Below are positions 1 to 9,284 of a stretch of 22,543 nucleotides of DNA, piece after piece (within the stretch, counting starts at the first letter, position 1; each line of letters starts with the position of its first letter). Below the pieces are notes generated by a model. That model had not been told where the DNA came from. It was given only the letters and a program-made list of their open reading frames with translations, and did no database searches. The stretch spans positions 1 to 22,543 of the forward strand of contig LRSR01006346.1 of NCBI GenBank assembly GCA_001579985.1, in the 5' to 3' direction. The position numbers and the translations under genes are program-made. This DNA comes from Hypsibius dujardini (lineage: Eukaryota; Tardigrada; Eutardigrada; Parachela; Hypsibiidae).

Positions 1-1503
1 CGATCGGACTGAACTGCAAAAAGTACATCACCTCGCACGGATTGGCCTTGAACTGTGATACGGATTTAGCCTGGTTCGACGGGATTGTCCCGTGTGGGTT
101 GCCGGGGTTGGGTGTCACGTCGTTGAGCCGCGAGTTGGGCAGGACGATCGGAATGGCGCAAGTTTTGCCGATTTTTCTACAGAAATTTGTAGAGGTTTTT
201 GATCTGGCCGGTGTCCACGAAGTATCCCGCGACGAGGTGTCGCGACCAATGGAGAGAGTGCTTGCCGTTGAAAGATAAATTGGGCTGACAGCGTGCATGA
301 TAGAGTTGAAACTGCCATTTCTGATTGTCACTAAAATAGTATCGAACAATCGCTACCGTAACTCTTCTATCGCAATTTTCAACAATTAGCATTTTTTTTG
401 TCCCATCCTATAAGCTCACAGACAAATTTTAGCTAATGTCTTGACCAAGCTGAGTAAGTTGCCACTTCCGGCTCGATGCTCAGATTACTTCAAGTCTCCT
501 ACAGTTGTTCCCAAATTTATTCCCCAAGTTTATATACACATAAGTGTATTTGTCCCCTATTCCTTCATCTTGAATGCCCATCAATCACTGAACCAAGGCA
601 AAAGTCCATCGTTCAATTAAGTCGTCGAGCATCCGAACGGTTGATTGAACGACTGTCGAATCGGTAGTCCAATTCTTGTTGCTTGATTGATAACTTGGCC
701 TGGTTGTGGCATACCAAATCAATTAATCAATCGCCTTACAGACCCGATAAAATACCTGTAAACTTTCCCCAGCAATTTGACCGCCGCATTCTTGACAATC
801 TTCCCCAATGGCAAACCGAACGGAGTCCGCTGCTCCCGTACTTTCTTCAGCGTCAACACCAACAATTCTTTCTTGGAGGGATTCCCGACGCCGATCCGAA
901 ACTGCTTCGCCAGTTCCTTCATTTGCGGCAACGACAACATCCCCAAAATCTCCTCCAATTCCATCTCCGGGATATGACTTTCCAAGAAGGATCCGCGACA
1001 CAATTCATCCAGCAGCCCATCCACAGCGGCCGCATCGCCAAATTCTTTGTCGTAGCGAATTTTCTCTCGTTTTAGCCAGACATGCTGAAGCCATTGACAA
1101 ACTTATTAATCAACTGAACGGTCAACCAATGAAGTGATGGCTCAGTGATAAGCATTTAATAGATCAATCAACTGAACGGTCAACCAATGAAGTGATGGCT
1201 CAGTGATTAGCATTTAATAGATCAATCAACCACACAAACCTTGCGAAGAAACAGCCTGACGTACAGCCGCTGCGCCGAAGTCTGCAGCTTTTCAAACCGC
1301 TGCAGCACGACTTCGCACAGTGGATCCTCGAAGATCAAAGTATTTAGGCTAGAGTCCTCGCTAATGGAGCGCACAATGAACCGGAAGCTCTCGAGGTAGT
1401 ACGGCACGACGGTCGATTCATCAACAATCTCAACGTTTTTACTGCTTCTTTCAACCTCCTCCTCTTCACCAGATTCAATGGCAGCTGTAAACACTTCAGC
1501 CAT
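1..1503 (-). CDS. FAN1: FAN1 (Fanconi-associated nuclease 1), 5' part; runs off the left edge
   Basis: FAN1 is a structure-specific nuclease for DNA interstrand crosslink repair in the nucleus. Exons, 5' to 3': 1503-1240, 1084-756, 176-1 (continues outside). Phases join exactly (0, then 2; AG|A gives Arg). Exon 1 holds PYYLESF and LYVRLFLRK, and exon 2 starts HVWLKREK; both match the conserved block before the FAN1 SAP domain. Exon 2 carries the SAP-like stretch EEILGMLSLPQMKELAKQF. Exon 3 ends near EVMYFLQFSPI, like the human RILLLFSL stretch. The C-terminal VRR_NUC catalytic domain lies beyond the edge. The ATG at 1503 is directly preceded by an in-frame TAA, so the model begins only about 33 residues before PYYLESF and lacks the N-terminal UBZ zinc finger of vertebrate FAN1. 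Alternative: the splice acceptor (gtgtttacag) just inside this exon may link to an unseen upstream exon. Introns 1085-1239 and 177-755 hold no other gene. Identity is recalled family similarity. Confidence 0.85.
1111..1226. repeat. Tandem 58-bp duplication in FAN1 intron 1
   Basis: Two adjacent 58-bp copies (1111-1168 and 1169-1226), each beginning caactgaacggtcaaccaat, differ at about one base (gata versus gatt). They fill most of the 155-bp intron and end 12 bp before the exon 1 donor. Near identity suggests a recent duplication. Confidence 0.9.
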
Positions 1504-2533
1504 TTATGTCTCATCGATTTTTATAGCAGAACTAACAGCGCATGGAGTTGTCAAAATACAAGGATAAAAGAAGGTGGTCTGTTTGGGCCGCCAAAGAAAA
1601 TGTACGAAGCGGCATGGCATGCGATAACCGTATCTATGGTGAGCCGCACAGACCAATTACCGGCAAAAGCAGTTGTTCGACGGGTCACGGATATTGGACC
1701 ATACGTAACATTTGGAGCACTCACCCATGAAACGCTGACAGTTGTTATTTTCGTTTTTACAACTACATGTTGATTTTTCCAAGTTTAACTTGCACCGATC
1801 GGAAGAACGGGTGTCGAGATTACTGCAACAGTGTAGTACGTGTGCAGTAGTCAGTGTGAATACGATCTGATTGCATTGTAATTTGACCGATCGGAAATAG
1901 ACCAGACTGCACACACACTCACACAGGCATATCTATCTCTATCGTCCGAACGAGGTCCCTGCTTCGACGCATGCGTTCTTGCCTCAACTCAGCTTTTCCG
2001 GCGGTTCTACTTTGCTCAAAATGTTCGTCACAATTGTCGTACCGGAGGACGCGAAATAACACGGATTACTCGCAACACGTCAGGCAGTTGAGTGTCTGTC
2101 ACAATTTCCCGCAAAAAAAAACACAGCGGCCGGTGCGTTTCTGACAGAATTTTACCTTTTTTTCCTCTGAGAACATTTCGGCGCTGGCGCTTGCCAAAAG
2201 CGCGCAGCAACTAATTATTTTTATAGTCGATGAATGTCGCTCCCACATCACCGGAAGCCATGTCGCCGTCGTTTAACTGCCCTATACAGTCATCGCCGTA
2301 TCACGGAGAAAAGCATTTGCGGTAACATCTGCACTTGAACAATGAAAGACTCCGGGTAGGCCGCTGCTTCGGGCTAGCCCCGAAGCTACGTGTAAGAACT
2401 TCAAACTCAATATTTCTTCGTTTTTTCGACGTTCGTCCGTGATTAGTCTGTGATTAATCTATACCTTTCTTTATTACAGCGTGCGTGAATTTCAATAACT
2501 GCGGCAGTATTAGTCGCACGTAGCCAGGGCGAA
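1504..2533. other. Divergent intergenic region between FAN1 and the fuseless-like gene
   Basis: About 1 kb between two divergent start codons, so it should hold both promoters and 5'UTRs. A good splice acceptor (tttctttattacag, AG at 2478-2479) lies 54 bp before the fuseless start, suggesting a 5'UTR intron. Short open frames here show no recognisable motif and no consistent splice context, and I found no UBZ-coding exon for FAN1. Confidence 0.6.
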
Positions 2534-3068
2534 ATGGCGTGCGTAATGCCGGTGTGGTTGCGGAAGACCCTCGACTGGTTGCTCAAGATCCTGGACGCGC
2601 TGCTTTCCATCTGTATACTTGCTCCACTGGTGGTGGCGTACTGGCGAGGGACCTTCATCCTGCTGGAGTTTTACGTGATCCCGGGCAAGGAGTACCGGGT
2701 CGTCAGCTTACTGACGTCCTTCATCATCGGAGTTGTGGGCGGTGTGCTGTTCATCTACCTGCAGGATGTATTTAAGGACTACGCTCACAACACGCCATCC
2801 CCGATTGCGGAAATTATGTTGAAACGGGTCTACGCTTACGTCTACGGACTAGTTGTAGTGAACCACTGGCGTGGTGAGTAAATAAAGACCTTATTTACTC
2901 CAAGCGGTCGGGGTTACCTTCAGCGATAAGACGGCCATTTCGTACATACATAATTCGCGGCCAAATTTGTTCACGGCTTAGATTACGGGTTCCCTCGCGA
3001 CACTATTTGTATTGCGCAAACTGCAGAAATTATCTACTGAAGGCTCCGGTGCAGAAACAGGCAGGCAA

Positions 3069-3099
<31 letters not shown>

Positions 3100-3182
3100 A
3101 ACAGAAACACAGACAGACAAACAAACAGACAGACAAACAGACAGACAAACAGACAAACAAACAGACAGTCAGACAGACAGAT

Positions 3183-3217
<35 letters not shown>

Positions 3218-5584
3218 ATGATGAAAAAATTCCTGTACAGAAACACAGAGTTTACAACCAGTACAAAGCCAGACGACCAGCTTACAGCCGTTTAGATAAA
3301 AAATTCGATGGACCATGCTGTTTCACGGATCCTAATAATAACTCACGCATTTTTTTAACCATTTTAGCTGTGTGGGACGTTTTGGATGATTGCACGGGAT
3401 TTGATTTCAACAGCGGAGTCTTTGTATTCTTAACCGGAGTTTTGGTTCTAATGGCTTTGAGGTGCTTCCGTAATTCCCTCTCGCCACCTGTGGTTGCAGC
3501 CGCAGACCTAAGCGATGAGTTCTTCACGATTAAGACTCGATTCCGTGTTCCGGTATGCAGTGTACACACATAGCCTGCCAGTGCACAGAAATGCCGGTAA
3601 CACTTTGTGCTTCTCCTTAATTTAGCGATCCAAACGTGTGCTGTTCTTCTTGGACGCTCTTTTCGGTGTGCTGGTTCCCGGGTCGATGATTGTGTTCGTC
3701 GTTCGCGGATTTTGGTACATGCTCAACTACCTGCTGCAGTTCCCTCGCTTCGCGTGGTGGCTGCCCGTACATTCCGCCTTCACCTCTTACGGGCTTGGCA
3801 TTGTCTTAGTTTTTGCGTCGCTGTTGCTGCAACGTCCTGCGGCCTGGGTGTCCCGTCGCCTGGAAGTGCGAAATCACTGGATCTTGAAGATTGTCTTTGA
3901 AGATCTCTTCATGTTGCTAGCCACGGTCGCCGGCATCAATATTTGGCGCGGCGCCTGGGGCGTATATGATGAATACGTCTTTAAGGGCCATAACGACTCC
4001 CAGGGCATCGACGACGGTGGGTTCCTCAGTGCGTGGACTTGCCACATTCTGGGAATGGGAGGACTGATGCTGATGTTCCATGCCAGTAGCGCATTGGTGA
4101 AGAGCTTCGAAATTGACGGGGAATATCCGAATGGAGAAGGGTGCTTCCTGCCGGCGAGCAGCCTGACGATGTTCAAACACCATATGGGGGTACGTAGAGA
4201 ATACACACGCGGCAAAAATCTTGCGCTAACCGAGTTAAGCCATTACATTCATTTGACGCATGGCTGTTGTACACAGTCCCGAGTTAAAGTGCTTAATTCA
4301 GTCAACGCAAGGTTTTTGCCACGTGTGCACAGTAGTAAAGAGCCGGTCACGGAGATCGTGGATGCACCGCGCGGAAACTTATTTTTGAGATTAACTTCCT
4401 CGACAAGCTGCTCTGTCCCCTCTAGCAGTGCGAAAGTAGCTCACCACTCATTCGACAGAGAATTTTCTCCTCTTTCGTTTTATCGTAAGAGATCTGCATT
4501 AGTTTGGGTTTGTTTGTGTTTGTTCCATCTTCTCCGGGAAGCACCAAATCGGCATTTTGTCCCTGTCAATCCGCAACAGTTATCGAAAATCGAACAGATC
4601 AATGCTTCTCATCGTTTCTCAAAGGTGCTCAAATGTAAAGAGCTTTGAAATTCTTTTGGCCAATTGATTATTTAGAACAGAGTTTAAATTTACTGATCAC
4701 AATTTTACCTCTGAAGACCCTCGCGGATCAAAGAGAAGAATAGGATCACGCGCTGAGGAATTTTCAGGGAGGAGAACTTCCCCATACTCCATCTTCAACT
4801 CTTCTCTGATTCCCAGTTTGATGAAATTAAAGCTTTCTACCAATTTAGCTTGGCTGCTTTAAAAGACTAATTGACACACTTTGTCGAATGGCAAAATAAC
4901 AAAAACTGAAAAAGTTATGGAAGAAATAGCGCGTCTCATTCAGGCGGAAAAGCATCCGGGATATCGCTGTTTTCTGATCATCGGCGAGTTTGGCCTGTGA
5001 ACACGCGATTGATTGTTAGATTGAAGAGTTTTTTATATTTTCGTATAGGGAACTAGAATATCTAGCTTTTAGCGTTTAAGGTCTGAATTTTTTTTTCGAC
5101 CTGAGGAAAGTGGGAATTGGTAGAACTTAGTCTCAAAAATAAGGTTTCACCAAATACAAATATACTGTTTCTGCATATATATTTAACTTATATTTATAAT
5201 AACACCAAATATGAATATAGGTTATTGTAAACTTTAGCGCTCTGAAGCTGGGGCGTGCAAGGTTTCGTGTAAAAGTTTAAGCAGCCTGAACTTTTACATG
5301 AAACCTCACCTAAATTGACAGCCTTCTGGGGCTGATGATGGTTTTTATCTTTTTAGCAAACGCACCGACAGCAAATTATAGTCGGCAAAGAAACGGCCCG
5401 CCGACTCGCGCCAACAGCGGAACAGGAAGACCTTATAATACATGCCGGCGACGCAGGTCCCATCCAGTTAGAACATGTCTACAACGGGGGATCCTCGAGG
5501 AAGAACTACGACGACGAGGACGGAAGAGATCTGAATGAATGGAAAGCGAAAGTAGAGCACGAACGACGCAAGAGTTCAGTCTGA
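2534..5584 (+). CDS. fusl: Fuseless-like multi-pass membrane protein (about 438 aa, 4 exons)
   Basis: Drosophila Fuseless is an eight-pass presynaptic membrane protein needed for calcium-channel organisation; a similar role here is inferred. Exons: 2534-2873, 3368-3552, 3626-4189, 5357-5584; phases 1, 0, 0; total 1317 nt. The first three exons carry about eight hydrophobic segments, near residues 15-36, 57-77, 97-110, 127-147, 180-210, 225-244, 262-281 and 308-334. WRG-type motifs recur at the ends of alternate segments: W37-R38-G39, W112-R113-A114, R202-G203 and W282-R283-G284. The last exon is a hydrophilic, charged tail ending KSSV. The start ATG (gcgaaATGgcg) is followed at once by the first hydrophobic segment. 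The exon 3 frame stays open 459 nt past its donor, so intron 3 retention would give a different tail. Intron 1 holds a CAGA array; intron 3 (1.17 kb) holds a miniature element and a hairpin. Family assignment rests on topology and WRG motifs, so it is good but not certain. Confidence 0.72.
3061..3217. repeat. (CAGA)n/(CAAA)-type microsatellite in intron 1 of the fuseless-like gene
   Basis: About 157 bp of imperfect cagacaga and cagacaaa units. All frames through it are open and give artefactual DRQT-rich (plus) or VCLS-rich (minus) peptides. Confidence 0.95.
4203..4328. mobile_element. Miniature inverted-repeat element, copy A (fuseless intron 3)
   Basis: About 126 bp with long terminal inverted repeats. 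The left end reads acacacgcggcaaaaatctt and continues through gcgctaaccgagttaagc; the reverse complement of the right end reads cacacgtggcaaaaacctt and continues through gcgttgactgaattaagc. There is no coding capacity. The reverse complement of 7784-7897 matches nearly the whole length by eye, making a two-copy family here. It starts only 13 bp after the exon 3 splice donor. Confidence 0.85.
5260..5306. repeat. Short hairpin-forming inverted repeat in fuseless intron 3
   Basis: Arms 5260-5278 (aggtttcgtgtaaaagttt) and 5288-5306 (gaacttttacatgaaacct) pair over 19 bp with two mismatches around a 9-nt loop. It sits about 50 bp before the exon 4 acceptor. Confidence 0.8.
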
Positions 5585-6000
5585 CAGAACCCGCAGCATT
5601 TTCGAGCGACTTCTCCTTGAACTTGAAATAGAGCTTATATATACTTATAGTAGACTGACTGTTTTAAAGGTCGCGTTGTGGTCCGTATTACCCTTAGTTC
5701 ATGTTGCATGCCCGTTCTTCGACCTTCCCAAAACATTCCACTTATCCATAATCAAGTACCGTATCGCGCATGTTTGCAGCACCGTGCACACAAACTGCGG
5801 ATTAATTCGCCGGGTTGAATCGACGATCACAGAAAAATAATTGGCGATTTTGACTGTAACCCTCTCAACTGAATTCACGTTTTCAGCAGTTATCGGATTA
5901 GATTTTTAGTTTGCCTATATTTGAGGAACGCCAGTTATGATGCGGGACTATCGACCAGACAGACCAGAACAGGCCATGTATAACAGAAGTAGTAACATTC

Positions 6001-6167
6001 AGTCAACGACAAGATTGAGAACACTGGAGGGTCCGGGGAATGGACAAAAGGGGCGGGGTCAGGGGTGGTTTTTAAACAATCGAACAATCAACCACCTGAC
6101 CACCCCCTGATCCGCCCCTTTTGCCCATACCCTGGACCCTCCAGTGTACTCAGTCTTGTCGTTGATT
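6001..6167. repeat. Long inverted repeat: two 68-bp arms around a 31-bp loop
   Basis: The left arm (6001-6068) and the reverse complement of the right arm (6100-6167) share tcaacgacaaga, acactggagggtcc and caaaaggggcgg in the same order, with roughly one mismatch per 7-8 bases. The loop is AT-rich. No ORF is present. It could be a foldback transposon or a hairpin transcript. Arm ends are not flanked by an obvious target-site duplication. Confidence 0.85.
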
Positions 6168-6629
6168 GTACAGTGTGATATTTATGAGCGAATGCTTTTG
6201 ACAAAATATACAAAGACAGTTGTCGTAAGCACTTTGGTACCAACTATCCAATTACTCTCTCGTTAAACATTGAACATCACCAATAAAAACAAACCACAAG
6301 CGTGATAGAAAACCTTGATACAGTAACGTAAACGACGTCATGACTGGACGGCCCGGCAAGCAATTATCCGTTAAAAACCTTAAATACGCGCCAGGACAGA
6401 TAAGAACAGGACCACCTCTCGTACGCCAATCCACTACACACCGGGGGGAGGAAGGGGGGAATGAAACGATCATAATCGGGGAAATTTTCACAGTTGGTGC
6501 CAGAAGTTATGCGTTAAGAGTCACATCCCGGTGATCTCGGACCCTGCAGCAGAGCAAACAATGCAGTTAGTGGTACGTGAAGATAACGCAAGGTACCAAC
6601 ATCCTCTTCCCAGACGGACGGATTGACTA

Positions 6630-6650
6630 ACAGACAGACAGACAGACAGA
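6630..6650. repeat. (CAGA)5 microsatellite
   Basis: Five cagacaga-type units in the convergent intergenic region, followed by a G-rich tract. Confidence 0.95.
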
Positions 6651-6709
6651 TCGAACTAAGGGGGGGAGGGGTTAAATAAAGAACTAAAGACTAAATAGAG
6701 AAATTCAGA

Positions 6710-6846
6710 TACTGTACTGCCGCGTTAGCTTCGCGCAACAAACACAGCATTTTCAGTATATACTGCCCGGGCATAACGCACGAAGTGGGGGGAAATCGTC
6801 CGAAGGCGGCACTACAGGTGCGCGAAGCTAATGCGGCATTACAGTA
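6710..6846. mobile_element. TA-flanked miniature inverted-repeat element (137 bp)
   Basis: Terminal inverted repeats 6710-6737 and 6819-6846 match at 26 of 28 positions (ctgccgcgttagcttcgcgc against gcgcgaagctaatgcggcat). The sequence begins TA-CTGTA and ends TACAG-TA, as expected for Tc1/mariner-type insertion with a TA target-site duplication. No transposase frame is present, so the element is non-autonomous. Confidence 0.82.
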
Positions 6847-6980
6847 ATGAAACCGGAGAGCATACCCGGACTTGACGAGGTCTAGACCTGTTTTAAAAAT
6901 GCCGTGGGGGCCTGAATTTTCTAGTATACACTGATTTTACGTGATTCTGCCTGAACTCCGACCATGTATTTATGGGAAAT

Positions 6981-8834
6981 CTACCGGCCCGGTGATGGGG
7001 GATTGTGTTCTCTTCTTCTACGCTGTACTCGGTTAATCGATATCATCCGTACCTTGTAAGTGTCGCAAATCAACTTTCTGAGATCATTGGTGGCTTGATC
7101 CTGGATGTCTTGCGTATGAACACCGTTTACAACTACCCATGGCACCCAGTTCAACTTTGGTTTCAAGCTGTCGGTCCGCTGGGCCATAATGTGCTGCAGC
7201 TTATTACCGGCACTGCTGGTTGAACAGGTTTCTATCGGCGCCCACTCCACACCAACGTCCTTCGCGCACTAAAATATACAGTTGAAAGTGGTTGGATACA
7301 AAGTGGAATAGGTACTTCACAATAATGTGTAGCATACTAACTATTACTGGTAATAATATACGTACAGATGGTCCGGCCCCGGCGGAATCATGTGATACCA
7401 TCATGCAATTTACGAAACTGAGCGCCAAATTGCGATCCTTCCCTTCACACAGACTTATAGCGCATGACTGAAAAACACAGCCTCTTTTCAGCGAAAAGGG
7501 ATTCTAGAAAGGATTAAGAACTAAGTTCGGACCTGAATGATGTTGCCCTTGCATTCATTGGGGCCATGTTGACAAGTAAAGACATATTCGTTGCCGTCTT
7601 GACGCTCCTGAAATGAGCAAGCGCTAGTTCGAGCATCCAAGGCAGTCCGATTCCGGTGGATCTATTCAATTTACTTACCGTGGCTTTTCCGTACGGAACC
7701 AAGGACATGTTAACGATTCCTCCGACCTTCTGAAACGCCGGAAATACCTGCAAAATAGAGAGCCCAAACGTCACTTTTTGTTTACACACCTTGCGTTGAC
7801 CGAATTAAGCACTGCAACTCGGGAGTTGAACAACAGCCATCCGTCGAACGAGTGTAATGGCTTAGCTCGGTTAGCGCAAGGTTTTTGCCACGTGTGTATT
7901 TCATTCGAATAACAGGTAACAATTACAGGGCACTTAATAACAACGAAAAACTAGCCAGCAACCGTACGGGATATCAGTTCGGCGATTTCCGACAGTCAAC
8001 TTACCTGCTCAATAATAAATTCCTTGCTATCACGGCATAAAACTTCGTAGAAGACTTCCACCAGGACCAGCGGCGTGTCCGTTTGTTTAGCAGCCGCAGC
8101 GTCCTTCTTCTGTTGGCTCAACGCTTCACAATTGGCAGAAACCTAGAAAAAAAACGTTACTTCATAATCTGTAAATGAAGAGGGAAAAGACCAAACTCTA
8201 GTTCTGCTTACCAGATGTTCTAAGCTTACAACATGCGCCTTTAGCAATTTAATAACGAAAAAGCTTAGATTGATCGCTTGATTGATGCATTCCACAACCA
8301 TGGGCGATATTTTGCCTTCAAGTTCGGCATTGATTGTTTGATTACATAGTACAAACTTTCGACTGAATGTAGTGCAACGATCGCGGTTGATCGTTTGATT
8401 GATTCACTTACTGCGTCAAGTAATGTCTTTTTTTTCCATGCGAACAGCTTACTGAATACTTTTTACCAGCTGCACTGCTGCAGATATCATTACATCTATT
8501 TCAAAACTACACCGCAACAAAGCGAAAACTAATTGATCGACGTACGTACCCTGCAAGCGTCAATGACTTGTTGTTCGAGCAGACATAACTCCGTCACGGG
8601 TTTGGCACATAATTTCTCATCAAAAACGTCCGCCAAACTTCCGAAATAATAGCGATAGGCAAGAAAAAGAATACTAATCGCCAACAAGAGCGAAAACACC
8701 TCCAGCAAGTAGCGTGGCCGACCGGTCGCCTTCCAAAACTTTAGCGGATGCGGAGAATTTTGCCGTCGATGGGAAGCCATGAAGTGAACAAAATCTGCAC
8801 GATCAATAAAGGCATCCGTGTGGACTTTAGTCAT
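6981..8834 (-). CDS. GILT-family thiol reductase (about 318 aa, 6 exons)
   Basis: GILT enzymes reduce protein disulfides in the acidic endolysosomal lumen. Exons, 5' to 3': 8834-8550, 8142-8005, 7747-7679, 7607-7533, 7467-7366, 7268-6981; all junctions are phase 0. The GILT signature CQHGx2ECx2Nx4C is intact at residues 176-191 (CQHGPNEC, then N186 and C191). Other family blocks are LVEVFYEVLC, GGIVNMSLVPYG and LNWVPWVVVNG. The active site is C131-R-D-S134 rather than CxxC; CxxS forms are common in ecdysozoan members. The N-terminus has no cleavable signal: one hydrophobic segment at about residues 43-62 follows a basic stretch, suggesting a type II anchor. The donor of exon 4 is unusual (GTCCGA). 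A TACAAG|GTACGG junction near the end could lead to a different last exon; as read, the tail is basic (RVQRRRREH). Intron 7748-8004 contains a miniature element. Divergent from TBCC. Confidence 0.9.
7784..7897. mobile_element. Miniature inverted-repeat element, copy B (GILT intron 2)
   Basis: In reverse complement it follows copy A (4203-4328) from the cacgtggcaaaaaccttgcg end through ggctgttgt to the gcttaattcggtcaacgcaa end. One terminal repeat lacks its outer gtggcaaaaa part, so copy B is truncated. It lies inside the intron 7748-8004. Confidence 0.85.
8270..8405. repeat. Paired ttgatcg(c/t)ttgattgat motifs in GILT intron 1
   Basis: Near-identical motifs at 8270-8288 and 8387-8405 sit in the 407-bp intron 8143-8549. 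Similar TGAT/ATCA tetranucleotide tracts recur at 1221-1231, 21962-21975, 22013-22038 and 22255-22266, so this is dispersed simple sequence rather than a defined element. Nothing else was seen in this intron. Confidence 0.5.
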
Positions 8835-9284
8835 GTGTCACTCCACGGAAAGCAAAGAGGATTTATAATAAAATGCGACTTTTGGCAATCAAGAAAATCC
8901 AAGTCGAGGGATCCTCAACTGATGGAAGGGATTTTCATTAATCAGAGATTTTCAATTAATCCTAGTAATGTTTTCGTTTTCTGTGATTTCCACGTCCCCT
9001 TTTACACACCCACATCGCAGCGTTAAATTTATGGGTTTTCAGTTTTTAGAGGACTATATAATGACACATGGGCTCTCCAAACAGCTGATTGGCGTGCTAA
9101 ATGTGCTGTGTGGGTGTAATCGCATTTCCTGGGAAACTTACAAAATTCATCATTCGTTTGCAATTTTTTTCTCCTGGAATAAAACGGCTATCGATCCCTT
9201 CATTCCCTGTTACATAAACTTACTACGCCTCATGCTTCTTTCACAAAAACGAGCCCTTTTTATGCTGTAACTTAGGACGACGGA
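8835..9284. other. Divergent promoter region between GILT and TBCC
   Basis: A 450-bp AT-rich gap between two divergent start codons. It should carry both promoters. Open frames in it show no recognisable protein motif. No defined promoter element could be assigned. Confidence 0.6.

Larger units (their letters stand above)
5585..6980. other. Convergent intergenic region (fuseless-like / GILT 3' ends)
   Basis: No coding exon could be supported. It holds a long hairpin (6001-6167), a short CAGA run (6630-6650) and a TA-flanked miniature element (6710-6846), and it must contain the 3' ends of both flanking genes. I saw no clear AATAAA close to either stop codon. Confidence 0.65.

Noticed and set aside
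1542-2210. Short open frames between FAN1 and the fuseless-like gene
   Set aside because: No motif, no compatible splice sites and no link to either neighbour.
2978-3573. Open frames with DRQTDRQT or VCLSVCLS peptides (also at 15207-15639 and 20218-20587)
   Set aside because: They are translations of CAGA microsatellites, which have no stop in any frame, and they cross well-supported introns.
8748-9270. Two plus-strand frames of 92-100 codons before TBCC
   Set aside because: One overlaps GILT exon 1 antisense, both lie in AT-rich promoter sequence, and neither carries recognisable motifs.
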